Assembly (NCBI RefSeq): GCF_900110215.1
Contig: NZ_FOCX01000013.1
Coordinates: 1 to 64,000 of the forward strand
Direction: 5' to 3'
Length of the DNA: 64,000 bases
Source of the DNA: Halorientalis persicus
Lineage (GTDB): Archaea; Halobacteriota; Halobacteria; Halobacteriales; Haloarculaceae
Shown here: positions 14,922-23,304 of the stretch, piece by piece
Layout: each line of letters begins with the position of its first letter
How positions within the stretch are numbered: position 1 is the first letter of the stretch
The notes under the pieces: generated by a model
Told to the model about the DNA's origin: nothing
Databases searched by the model: none
Seen by the model: the letters and a program-made list of their open reading frames with translations, nothing else
Translations under genes and position numbers: made by a program

Positions 14922-16802
14922 GTGAGTTCCGGGGCCAGTTTGATCCCCCTCGTCGTGACCATCTTAGGGCTGGGTGTCACTGCCCAGGTGTTAGCCGATC
15001 GGCTGGAGATTCCGAGCGTCCTCTTTCTCATCCTTGCCGGGATCGCCGTCGGGCCGGAGGGACTCGACATCGTGAGTCTCGAATCCTTCGGCGGTCCCGG
15101 TCCGCTCTCGGGAATCGTCGGACTCTCGGTCGCGATCATCGTCTTCGAAGGTGCGTTCCACCTGAAACTCTCGAAGCTGCGGCAGACGCCGCGAGAGGCG
15201 TTCCGGTTGGTGACCATTGGGGCCGGGATCACGCTCCTCGGGACAGCACTCGCCGTCCGTTTCGCGCTTGACGCGTCCTGGACGCTGTCGTTCCTCGTCG
15301 GGTCGCTGCTCGTGGCGACGGGACCGACCGTGGTCACGCCGATCCTGAACGTCGTTCCAGTCCGTGACCGGGTCGGTGCCGCGCTGGAAACGGAGGGGAT
15401 CGTCAACGACGTGATGGCGGCGATCATGGCGGTCGCCGTCTTCGAGGTTCTCACATCCACCGGGACCGGACTGAATCTGGTGATCGAGTCGTTCCTGACG
15501 CGCCTCGGGATCGGCGTTTTCGTCGGCGGCCTGTCGGCTGGCGTCCTGTGGTATCTCCTCGCACACGTCGACCTGTCTCCGTCGAACGCAGTCCGGAATA
15601 CCCGACTGATCGTTCTCGTAGGCGCAATTTCGACGTACGGAATCGCCGATGCACTCGCCACGGAAGCTGGGATCGCCGCCGTCGCGACGGCCGGCATCCT
15701 CCTTGGAAATACCGATTTACCGTACGAGGACGAGATCGAGGCGTTCAAAGGCGACATAACGCTGATCGTCCTCTCGTTCGTGTTCATCTCCCTCGCGACA
15801 CTGCTGTCGTTCGACGACCTGCTATCTCTCGGAGTTGGTGGGCTGCTCGTGGTTGTGGTCGTCGTGGTGGTTATCCGGCCACTGGCCGTCCTGCTCTCGA
15901 CGTTCGGCGACCGGTTCTCGTTCCGCGAGCGGTTGTTCATGAGCGCCGTCGGTCCCCGGGGGATTATCCCCGCGAGCGTGGCAACGCTGTTCGCGCTGGA
16001 ACTCCGTGGCTCAAATCCCGAGGCGGCGACCATTCTGGTGGGGACCGTCTTTCTCGTCATTCTGACGACCGTCGTGTTTGAGGGTGGATTCGCTCGACAC
16101 ATCGCCCAAGCACTCAACGTCTTACCCATGCGTGTAATCATCGTTGGCGGCGGCCGCGTCGGTCGCGGCCTCGCCGAACGGCTGGAGGATCGCGGCGAAA
16201 ACGTCATCATCGTCGACAACGACCAGCAGCAGGTCGAACAGGCCCGGAACGCGGGCTTCACCGCGCATTTCGGAGACGGAACCGACACGGACGTTCTCAG
16301 GTCGGCCGGCGTCGGCAACGCGAAGATCGTCGCGGCGGCGACCGGCGACGACGACGCGAACCTGCTGGTCGCCCAACTCACCCAATCGAAGTTCGACGTC
16401 GAAACTGTGCTGGCCAGGGTGAACACGCCCGGCAACGCCGAGGCCTTCGAAGAACTCGGTGTCCGGGCCATCTCGGCCGACGACTCCATCGCACAGTCGA
16501 TGGACAACGCCATCGAGCGCCCGGCACTCTCGGAGTGGATGTCGGAACTCGGTCGCGCCGGTGACGTGCAGGAGATCGAGGTCACCGCGGAGACCCTCGT
16601 CGGCACGTCGATCAGCGACCTCGACGGCGAACTGCCGGACGGCGTCCTCGTCGCGCTGGTCAGCCGGGACGGTGAGTCACAGATTCCGGAGCCGGAGTGG
16701 ACACTCCAGCATGGCGACCACCTCACCTTCGTCGGCCGTCGCGACGCCGTCCACCGTGCGCTCGAACAGTGCCATCCGGACCTCCACGCCGATACCGCCT
16801 GA
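14922..16802 (+). CDS. Cation:proton antiporter (CPA1/NhaP type) with TrkA domains
   Basis: About 626 residues. The first 390 or so form about 11-12 membrane segments typical of the Na+(K+)/H+ exchanger family. They are followed by a TrkA-N domain (VIIVGGGRVGRGLA, a Rossmann GxGxxG nucleotide site, near 406) and a C-terminal TrkA-C domain. NAD(H) or nucleotide binding to the soluble part should gate transport, for K+ or Na+ homeostasis in high salt. An upstream TTG at 14895 is formally possible but lies too close to the TATA box. Confidence 0.88.
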   Translation: MSSGASLIPLVVTILGLGVTAQVLADRLEIPSVLFLILAGIAVGPEGLDIVSLESFGGPGPLSGIVGLSVAIIVFEGAFHLKLSKLRQTPREAFRLVTIGAGITLLGTALAVRFALDASWTLSFLVGSLLVATGPTVVTPILNVVPVRDRVGAALETEGIVNDVMAAIMAVAVFEVLTSTGTGLNLVIESFLTRLGIGVFVGGLSAGVLWYLLAHVDLSPSNAVRNTRLIVLVGAISTYGIADALATEAGIAAVATAGILLGNTDLPYEDEIEAFKGDITLIVLSFVFISLATLLSFDDLLSLGVGGLLVVVVVVVVIRPLAVLLSTFGDRFSFRERLFMSAVGPRGIIPASVATLFALELRGSNPEAATILVGTVFLVILTTVVFEGGFARHIAQALNVLPMRVIIVGGGRVGRGLAERLEDRGENVIIVDNDQQQVEQARNAGFTAHFGDGTDTDVLRSAGVGNAKIVAAATGDDDANLLVAQLTQSKFDVETVLARVNTPGNAEAFEELGVRAISADDSIAQSMDNAIERPALSEWMSELGRAGDVQEIEVTAETLVGTSISDLDGELPDGVLVALVSRDGESQIPEPEWTLQHGDHLTFVGRRDAVHRALEQCHPDLHADTA

Positions 16803-16817
16803 GGTCTTGTCTCGGCG

Positions 16818-18056
16818 CTACCACCGCAGGAGTTCGCGTGGGCCGTATCGCATCGCGACGATGCCAGCGAACGTCAGCACACCGGTGAGAGCGGTCACAC
16901 CGCCGACGACGAACACCCAGGCCATTCCCGCTGTGTCCATGAGATAGCCGCCCAGGAGCGGAGCGAGAAGCGCGCCCGGCCGCCAGACGAGGCCGCGAAT
17001 ACCGAAACTGCTCGCGATACCGTTGTCCTTCCCCTCGTCGGCGAAAAGCGCCATGCTCGCGGGTTCCCGGACGGCGTCGGCCACCCCAAGGAGTCCGTTC
17101 AATCCGACCACGACGAAAAACACGGCCGGGACCGTCCCGAGGATCGGAACCGCCGCCGAGAATCCCAGTCGTGTTCCAAACGCCGGTGCCAGGGGGATCG
17201 CCAGTGCGATCAAGCCGTACGCACCACCACCGAGCGTGATGAATAGACCCCGGCCGAACCGGTCGGACCACCTGCCGCTGATCGGCTGACAGAGCATATT
17301 GGTAAACTTCTCCGCGGCGACGGCGACCCCGACGGCGGCCGCGGACAGCGCCAGTCCGCCGCGAGCGACCGACACGCCAACGAAGATCGGGACCCAGTTA
17401 CGCACGAGCGTCACAGAGACGGCGTACTGTGCCCGGAAACTCGTGATGGTGAGGATACGCTCGTTGAGGGCAAGATCGAAGAAGGCGAACCCCTCGACCT
17501 GCGTCTCGTCGGCCTCGACGAACACCCAGACGCCGAGCGTCGCGAGAACGAACAGCGCGACGAGCGCCGCGAAGATGGGGTCGAACCCGAAGGCGTCGTA
17601 GAGTGCGCCGGCACCGAGCGTCCCGACCACGCCGGCGGCCATCCGCCATGCGTTGTACTTCCCGATCTGGTTGGCACGTTCGTCCGGTCCAGCGATGTCG
17701 CCGACCAATGCCAGGCTGATCATCCCGGTTCCGACGATGCTCAGCCCCTGGAGCGTCCGTGCGACGATGAACCCGGCCGGCGTCTCCACGACGGTGAACG
17801 AAGCGTACGCGAGGACGCTCAGGGCCAGCGACACGAGCAGTATCGTGCGCTTGCTGTACCGGTCGGCGGCCCATCCGATCGGCACGATCGCGATGGCCCG
17901 TCCGAGGCTGAGCGCCGTGACGAACAGGCCGACGACGACGCCGGTCGCCCCGAGCTGTTCGATGTAGGTCGGCAGCAGGGTCAACAGCGTGATGAACCCG
18001 AGGCTGCCGACGAACCGGGTCAGGTAGAGCGGGTAGAACTGCCGACGACTCGACAT
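16818..18056 (-). CDS. Major facilitator superfamily transporter
   Basis: A protein of 412 residues with about 12 membrane segments and the MFS signature between segments 2 and 3 (GWAADRYSKRT, about 58-68), repeated in the second half (GRWSDRFGRG). The substrate cannot be told; drug efflux or metabolite export is typical. It is convergent with the antiporter gene, with 15 bp between the stops. Confidence 0.88.
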   Translation of the reverse strand: MSSRRQFYPLYLTRFVGSLGFITLLTLLPTYIEQLGATGVVVGLFVTALSLGRAIAIVPIGWAADRYSKRTILLVSLALSVLAYASFTVVETPAGFIVARTLQGLSIVGTGMISLALVGDIAGPDERANQIGKYNAWRMAAGVVGTLGAGALYDAFGFDPIFAALVALFVLATLGVWVFVEADETQVEGFAFFDLALNERILTITSFRAQYAVSVTLVRNWVPIFVGVSVARGGLALSAAAVGVAVAAEKFTNMLCQPISGRWSDRFGRGLFITLGGGAYGLIALAIPLAPAFGTRLGFSAAVPILGTVPAVFFVVVGLNGLLGVADAVREPASMALFADEGKDNGIASSFGIRGLVWRPGALLAPLLGGYLMDTAGMAWVFVVGGVTALTGVLTFAGIVAMRYGPRELLRW

Positions 18057-18159
18057 ACTCGGTGCCAGTCAGGGCGGACAGGTAAGCCGCTCGGCTCGGG
18101 CTGTCACTGTGGGGTAGTACCACTCACCGACGAACGGGACTCGAAGACAGTGACGGGCC

Positions 18160-18828
18160 TCACTCGCCGGTGAGCTGCCCGAAATCCGCCCGCGTCGATC
18201 GCAGATCCATCTCGAAGCCTCCGTCAGGCTGTTCGGTAATCCAGAGGACGCGGTCGGCGGTCTCCGCGATCGCGGTCACCGTCTCTTCGTCGTGGGCCGT
18301 GTAATCGAGCCCGAAGACCGCTAGACCGTCCGGGGTCCGCAGCCCGGAGATTCGCTCGACGACGTCGCTTACGTTTGCCCTCGATGTCGCGGAGAGCATC
18401 GGGGAGAGTGATCGGACTACCAGGTGTCGATTGCCACCCGCTGGGATCTTTGTGGTCAAGTCGGAGAGTCCGATGACCAGTCGCTCGGTATCTCCCTGTG
18501 ACGGGGTGTACACCGTGGGCACCTCACCGTAAGCCGCCGAAATCGACTGCCCTTCCGACACCATATCGACGACCCCGATTGACGCGCCCTGCGCGGAACC
18601 GGTCAACGACGAAAATGTGTCGCTCGTTTCCGAAACTCCCTGGTTCGTCGTCACGACGATGGCACTGTCGTCCGTCGATCCGAACTGTGCGAGACACCGG
18701 AGTCCGAGCGCGTACTCCGTGGGGTCGAATCCACACAGCAGGACCGTCGCCCCGTCGGTCAATGCTTCCGGGAAGGTTAGGGTCTCTCGCCGGTCGTGTT
18801 CGGAATCGGATTCGGGGACAGAGTCCAT
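18160..18828 (-). CDS. DUF7504-type, degenerate RecA-like protein
   Basis: A protein of 222 residues with the pattern of haloarchaeal HTR-like/DUF7504 proteins: a TVLLCGFDPTEYALGLRCL start resembling a P-loop without the GKT, then VVTTNQG, LVIGLSDLTT and AVFGLDYTAHDEE strands in RecA order. It probably has no ATPase activity and may act in signalling. The zinc-ribbon gene 3 nt upstream is in the same operon. A distant paralogue lies at 56728-57381. Confidence 0.7.
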   Translation of the reverse strand: MDSVPESDSEHDRRETLTFPEALTDGATVLLCGFDPTEYALGLRCLAQFGSTDDSAIVVTTNQGVSETSDTFSSLTGSAQGASIGVVDMVSEGQSISAAYGEVPTVYTPSQGDTERLVIGLSDLTTKIPAGGNRHLVVRSLSPMLSATSRANVSDVVERISGLRTPDGLAVFGLDYTAHDEETVTAIAETADRVLWITEQPDGGFEMDLRSTRADFGQLTGE

Positions 18829-18831
18829 CGA

Positions 18832-19041
18832 TTAGCTCCCCCCTGGAGATGTGTTGGCCGCTGATCGGCCCAGCAATGCGAGTGTTTGCTCTGGATAGAA
18901 ACGCGCGCCACAGCGCGGGCACTCGGCGACGGTCACCGCTTCACGTGCTGCTGACGCAAACGGGAGGTCCTGTACGTCGATCGTCCGTTCGAAAAGGCCT
19001 GCACCGCAGTCCGAGCAGGGGAGGTCTGTTTCATGTGTCAT
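18832..19041 (-). CDS. Small zinc-ribbon protein
   Basis: A protein of 69 residues starting at ATG 19041 (MTHETDLPCSDCG), with CSDCG near 9 and CPRCG near 41, a classical zinc ribbon. Its stop is 3 nt before the start of the DUF7504 gene. Possibly a protein-interaction partner of that product. Confidence 0.75.
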   Translation of the reverse strand: MTHETDLPCSDCGAGLFERTIDVQDLPFASAAREAVTVAECPRCGARFYPEQTLALLGRSAANTSPGGS

Positions 19042-19266
19042 GGCTATTCGAGGGGCGGTCGCGGTAGCGTCCCACGAGGCGGACCGGTGGCCGCCGGAAC
19101 ACACGGACACCCGGCACGCGTTCGATAGCAGTGCCGTCACGGGTCCGCGACGGCGGGCCAAACGGCAAGCGCAAAAAGGACGGGACCGATCGCCCAGTTA
19201 CCTCACAAATCACGGCGCGGAGATAAATACTCTTCGCCCCCGATTCGATTCAGGCGATGTCGACGT

Positions 19267-19273
19267 GTTTTTA
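19267..19273 (+). promoter_or_regulatory. TATA-like box of the DUF2298 gene
   Basis: TTTTTAT lies about 33 nt before the GTG start at 19304, allowing a very short leader. Confidence 0.4.
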
Positions 19274-19303
19274 TCCGGTGACCAGTAGCCACCAACCACA
19301 ACG

Positions 19304-21595
19304 GTGGTCGACGTCTCCGTCGTCACCGTCTGGCTGCTCCTCTGTGTGGGACTCGGGCTAGCCGGTGGCTCGATAGCGCTCGGCGGACTCCCGCAGCTCG
19401 GACGCTACGCGCCTGCGTTCGGGCTGCCGATAGCCCTGTCTCTCCTGGGCATCGTCGGGCTGTGGGTCGGCCACATTTCGATCGCACTCGGTCTCTGGGT
19501 CGGTCTCGGACTCCTGGCGTTAGGGGCAGTTGTCGCGACAAGACAGGGGAACTGGTGGCATCAGTTCCGGGCTGGACTGCCGGCCTACGCGCTGTTCACC
19601 GTCGCTTTTCTGTTTATGATTTCACTCCGGGCCATGGACCCAGCGGTCAATCCATCCAGTGGCGAGAAGTTCCTGAACTTCGGCCTCCTCACGGCGCACC
19701 TCGAAGCGGACGTGCTCCCGGCCGAGGATATCTGGTTCGCCGGCGAACCGTTCAGCTACTACTACGGCGGGCACTTCGTCGCGTCGCTGCTCGCCAGGCT
19801 CACCGGAACGCCCGCTCGCTTCGCCTACAACCTCTCACTGGCGACGTTCTACGCGACCCTCGTGACCGCGGCCTACGGGCTGGCCGGCGCCATCGGACGG
19901 CGGTGGAAGGTCGGCCGCACGGCCGCGTTGCTGGGCGCATTCTTCGTCGGATTCGCCAGCAATCTGCTGACGGTCGCTCGGCTCGGGGCCTGGATGCTCC
20001 CGGATCTGCTCGTGTCAGCGTTCGTTCCTCAAACGTCGGCCGAAGTCGGGCTCGCGCCCGGTTCGTTCGACTACTGGCCGGCCAGCAGAATCGTGCCGGG
20101 GATGATCTCCGAATTTCCGCTGTTCGCCTATCTCAACGGCGATCTGCACGCCCACATGCTCGCGATGCCGTTCCAACTGCTCGTTATTGCGATTCTCTAC
20201 GTCTACTTCTGGCTCCCTGCTGACCGACGACGGTACCGGATCGTACTGCTGTTCGGTGTCGTTCCCGCGATTTCGGGGTTCGTCACGGCCACGAACGCGT
20301 GGGCCTTACCTGTTCTCGCTGGACTGGTCTGGTTGACGCTGTATTTCGCGCCTGCACCACCGGTGACACTCGGCTTCGATCGACTCTGGTCGGTCGCACC
20401 AGTGGACGGGCTGTCGATCCCTGCGTGGACAACTGCTGCCAGGCGAGTGATCGCCTCGACGCTCGCGGTCGCCGTCGTGATGATGCTCTCGGTCGGTTGG
20501 TCGCTTCCGTTCTGGACCGTCACCGCAACGTCTGGGATGTCACTCGCGTTCTTCCCGTCTCGGAGCCCGCTATCCGGGCTGTTACTCGTTCACGGTGGGT
20601 TTCTGATCGTACTCGTCCCGTATCTCGTCAGGCGGCTCTCTCCCGACGCTTCCGCACGCACGCGTGTCGCTCTCGTCGGTGGTGCCGTAGTCACACCCGG
20701 TGTACTCTTCCCCGATTTCGCCGGTGTCGTCCTATTTGGCGTCCTCGCCGTCGTCGCCTGGTTCGTTCTCCGCCGGACTCGTAGCGTCGATCTCGACTCC
20801 ACGGGCTACGAGGCCATTCTCGCGTTCGGTGGCTTGAGTCTCGTCGTGTTGGTCGAACTCGTATATCTCCAGGAACCGGCCGTGCCCGGTCGATTCAATA
20901 CGTTCTTCAAAACCTACGCCCAGATCTGGCTCCTGTTCGGTGTCGCCGCCGGCGTCGTCGTCGCCCGGTACCTCGCCAGTAACTGGTCGCGATCCATTCC
21001 GACCATCTCCGGGCGCGCCACTCGGGGCGTGCTGGTGTCCATGCTCCTCCTTTCGACGGGCGTGTACGGGGCTGGCGCCGTTCATCAATGGACGACAGCC
21101 GACAGCGATGGTGTCAGAACACCCGACGATCCGACGCTCAATGCCTTGTCGTTCGCCGAGCAACGGTATCCCGATCAGATGGCCGGGATCAACTGGCTCG
21201 ACGATCGGTCGGGAACCCCGACCATCGCGAGTGCGCCTGGTGCGTACATCTGGAAGGGATACCACTGGGTCAACGCACCCTCCAGTCTCACTGGGCTTCC
21301 GACCGCCGCTGGCTGGGCACACCAAGCCGGCTATCGAGGCTCCGATACGTACTGGGGTCGCGTGGACGACGTCGGACTCATATTCAACGGGAGCCGGCAG
21401 GAACGGTATCGTCAGCTGGAGCGATATGACGTCAGGTACGTCTTCTACGGGCCGATCGAGCGTGACCGATATGGAACTGGGCTCTTTCGAAACGAGTCCG
21501 CTATGACCCCGGTATTCGAGGCCGATAACGTGACGATATTCCGCGTAAATCAGTCAGCAATCGACCGACGCGAGTTTTCGACCAGACCAGCCTGA
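19304..21595 (+). CDS. DUF2298 (YYY) multi-pass membrane protein
   Basis: A protein of 763 residues with a GTG start and about 14 or more membrane segments. It carries the hallmark FSYYYGGH motif (about 148-155) and an LNGDLHAHM segment (about 278) of the DUF2298/Chlor_Arch_YYY family, which resembles GT-C glycosyltransferases. A C-terminal soluble domain with several NxS/T sites follows. It is likely involved in surface glycan or lipid-linked sugar transfer, but no member I know of has a proven reaction. Confidence 0.85.
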   Translation: MVDVSVVTVWLLLCVGLGLAGGSIALGGLPQLGRYAPAFGLPIALSLLGIVGLWVGHISIALGLWVGLGLLALGAVVATRQGNWWHQFRAGLPAYALFTVAFLFMISLRAMDPAVNPSSGEKFLNFGLLTAHLEADVLPAEDIWFAGEPFSYYYGGHFVASLLARLTGTPARFAYNLSLATFYATLVTAAYGLAGAIGRRWKVGRTAALLGAFFVGFASNLLTVARLGAWMLPDLLVSAFVPQTSAEVGLAPGSFDYWPASRIVPGMISEFPLFAYLNGDLHAHMLAMPFQLLVIAILYVYFWLPADRRRYRIVLLFGVVPAISGFVTATNAWALPVLAGLVWLTLYFAPAPPVTLGFDRLWSVAPVDGLSIPAWTTAARRVIASTLAVAVVMMLSVGWSLPFWTVTATSGMSLAFFPSRSPLSGLLLVHGGFLIVLVPYLVRRLSPDASARTRVALVGGAVVTPGVLFPDFAGVVLFGVLAVVAWFVLRRTRSVDLDSTGYEAILAFGGLSLVVLVELVYLQEPAVPGRFNTFFKTYAQIWLLFGVAAGVVVARYLASNWSRSIPTISGRATRGVLVSMLLLSTGVYGAGAVHQWTTADSDGVRTPDDPTLNALSFAEQRYPDQMAGINWLDDRSGTPTIASAPGAYIWKGYHWVNAPSSLTGLPTAAGWAHQAGYRGSDTYWGRVDDVGLIFNGSRQERYRQLERYDVRYVFYGPIERDRYGTGLFRNESAMTPVFEADNVTIFRVNQSAIDRREFSTRPA

Positions 21596-21667
21596 CCCCC
21601 CGGTCTACACCGGGGTCGCTCGTGTTCCCACACCACGTTTTTCGGTCTGGCAGACCCAGCTAACCGT

Positions 21668-21787
21668 GTGAGTGACTCATCCCCTCATCAGTGTCCAGTC
21701 TGTGGGTGGACTGGCCCCAAATCAGCGCTCGAGACGGGAAATAACGAGCCGAACTGCCCAGCGTGCGGGGAGTCAGTTCCGGTGTAA
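21668..21787 (+). CDS. Micro-protein with two CPxCG motifs
   Basis: A gene of 39 codons with a GTG start (MSDSSPHQCPVCGW), with CPVCG at 9-13 and CPACG at 30-34, a minimal zinc ribbon. Haloarchaea contain many such C(P)XCG micro-proteins, some affecting biofilm, swarming and stress responses in Haloferax. It stands alone between the DUF2298 gene and the amphi-Trp gene. Confidence 0.7.
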   Translation: MSDSSPHQCPVCGWTGPKSALETGNNEPNCPACGESVPV

Positions 21788-21939
21788 CATGCCAGTGCCG
21801 CCCGCTGTGTGTTGATCGTCTTTGTAATCGAATCGGGGTTTGGGACGAAAGAGCCCGGCACTCTTTGGCATGATCGACTACTGGAGGCGCTGCCGGAACA
21901 ACAGCGGGTAATTCTCGAATCCCAATTCCTTGGGGCAAA

Positions 21940-22182
21940 TTACTCGGTCCAAGAGATTTCGTATTCGAGTTCGTATCGCTGTTCGCCGGTTTCGGAGTCC
22001 GTCAGCCGTTCCAGTTCCACCTCCAGGGTCGGCTCCTCCGGGACAGTGACCTCCCGTTCCTGCTCCGGACCCGACAGTTGCACCGTCCCAGATTCGATCT
22101 CCTCCGCGGCAACGGCGAGCGTCTCGGCAATCGCCGACCGGGTCTGTGGATTCTCGGTCTTGAAGAGTTGTTCTTCGGGCAT
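21940..22182 (-). CDS. Amphi-Trp domain protein
   Basis: A protein of 80 residues starting at ATG 22182 (MPEEQLFKTENPQTR). It has the family pattern: an LF-K-S/T-E start, a helical R-IAETLAVAAEEIESG segment, two beta strands (TVQLSG, EVTVPEEPTLEVELE) and a final ELEYEISW ending in the conserved Trp. The role of the family is unknown. Confidence 0.8.
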   Translation of the reverse strand: MPEEQLFKTENPQTRSAIAETLAVAAEEIESGTVQLSGPEQEREVTVPEEPTLEVELERLTDSETGEQRYELEYEISWTE

Positions 22183-22322
22183 CGATCGGGACCACACCGT
22201 CCAGTCCGATAGGTGTGTGGCAAGTTCTCACGAACTTGGAAACGCGGTTCCCGTCGATCCGAAACCGACGAGGCGGTCGCTCCGACCTGTACCCCTTTCA
22301 TGGAGTCGCACTATCGTTTGGT

Positions 22323-22715
22323 ATGGGCGACGTACGAGCGCTCACCACCGACGCAGTGATCGAACTGGACGGCGAGGTACTCCTGCTAGAGCGGAACCAC
22401 CCGCCCTTCGAGGGTCATTGGGTGTTACCAGGAGGCTACGTCGAACCAGACGAAACTGCCCGAGCGGCCTGCGTTCGCGAGGTGAGCGAGGAAGTGGGCC
22501 TCGACGTCACAGTGGAGGAGTTCGTCGGACTCTACGACGATCCCGACCGTGACGAACGCGGCAACGTCAGCGCGGCGTATCTGTGCGCACCGGTTGGCGA
22601 CGGATCGCCGACTGCCCGAGAGGAGGCTCGTCAGGTGGAGACGTTCGACCCGTCTGATCTGCCACCGCTCGGATTCGATCACGAGCGGATCGTCACCGAC
22701 GCACTGCCCCAGTGA
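22323..22715 (+). CDS. NUDIX hydrolase
   Basis: A protein of 130 residues starting at ATG 22323 (MGDVRALTTDAV). The Nudix box GX5EX7REVXEEXGL is complete, beginning at GGYVEPDE (about residue 38) with REVSEEVGL following. It hydrolyses a nucleoside diphosphate linked to another group; ADP-ribose is plausible because the next gene is a macrodomain, 52 bp downstream on the same strand. Confidence 0.9.
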   Translation: MGDVRALTTDAVIELDGEVLLLERNHPPFEGHWVLPGGYVEPDETARAACVREVSEEVGLDVTVEEFVGLYDDPDRDERGNVSAAYLCAPVGDGSPTAREEARQVETFDPSDLPPLGFDHERIVTDALPQ

Positions 22716-22767
22716 TCGAGCCCGACGCTCCTGAGAATTTTACTGTGGCGACGGCGTACGGAACCAC

Positions 22768-23292
22768 ATGGAGTTCACAGTGATCGAAGGCGACATCGCC
22801 GATCAGAGCGCCGATGCACTCGTGAACGCGGCCGGAACGAGCCTCCAGATGGGCAGCGGCGTGGCGGGCGCGCTCCGTCGAGGCGCACACGGACCGATCA
22901 ACGACGAAGCGGTTTCGAAGGGACCCGTCGATCTCGGGGCAGTCGCCGTCACCGACGCATACGAACTTGACGCCGAACACGTCATTCACGCCGCCGCGAT
23001 GCCCCACTACGGCGACGGACTGGCGACCACGGAGAGTATCCGCGAGGCGACGGAGAACACGTTGGAGAGAGCCGACGAACTTGGCTGTGAATCACTTGTC
23101 GTTCCGATTCTCGGCACCGGCGCAGCCGGGTTCGACTTCGAGACCGGTGCCCAGATCGTCTGTGAGGCAATCTGGCAGTACGGACCCGACACGCTAGACG
23201 ACGTTCGCGTGATCGCGTACTCAAGGCCAGAGTACGAGACTGTCCAGGAGATCGCGGATCGACTTGAGTCGAACGACGACCAGCAGGAGTGA
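22768..23292 (+). CDS. Macrodomain protein (ADP-ribose binding)
   Basis: A protein of 174 residues covering one macrodomain: GDIADQSADALVNAAG (about 8-23) and the glycine-rich PILGTGAAGFD loop (about 112-122). Likely O-acetyl-ADP-ribose or ADP-ribosyl-protein hydrolase. With the preceding NUDIX gene it forms a probable ADP-ribose turnover pair. Confidence 0.9.
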   Translation: MEFTVIEGDIADQSADALVNAAGTSLQMGSGVAGALRRGAHGPINDEAVSKGPVDLGAVAVTDAYELDAEHVIHAAAMPHYGDGLATTESIREATENTLERADELGCESLVVPILGTGAAGFDFETGAQIVCEAIWQYGPDTLDDVRVIAYSRPEYETVQEIADRLESNDDQQE

Positions 23293-23304
23293 CGAAACGC
23301 TCGT

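Noticed and set aside
14882-16726. 614-codon minus-strand frame opposite the antiporter
   Set aside because: A GC-rich antisense shadow; the plus strand shows membrane segments and the TrkA nucleotide site.
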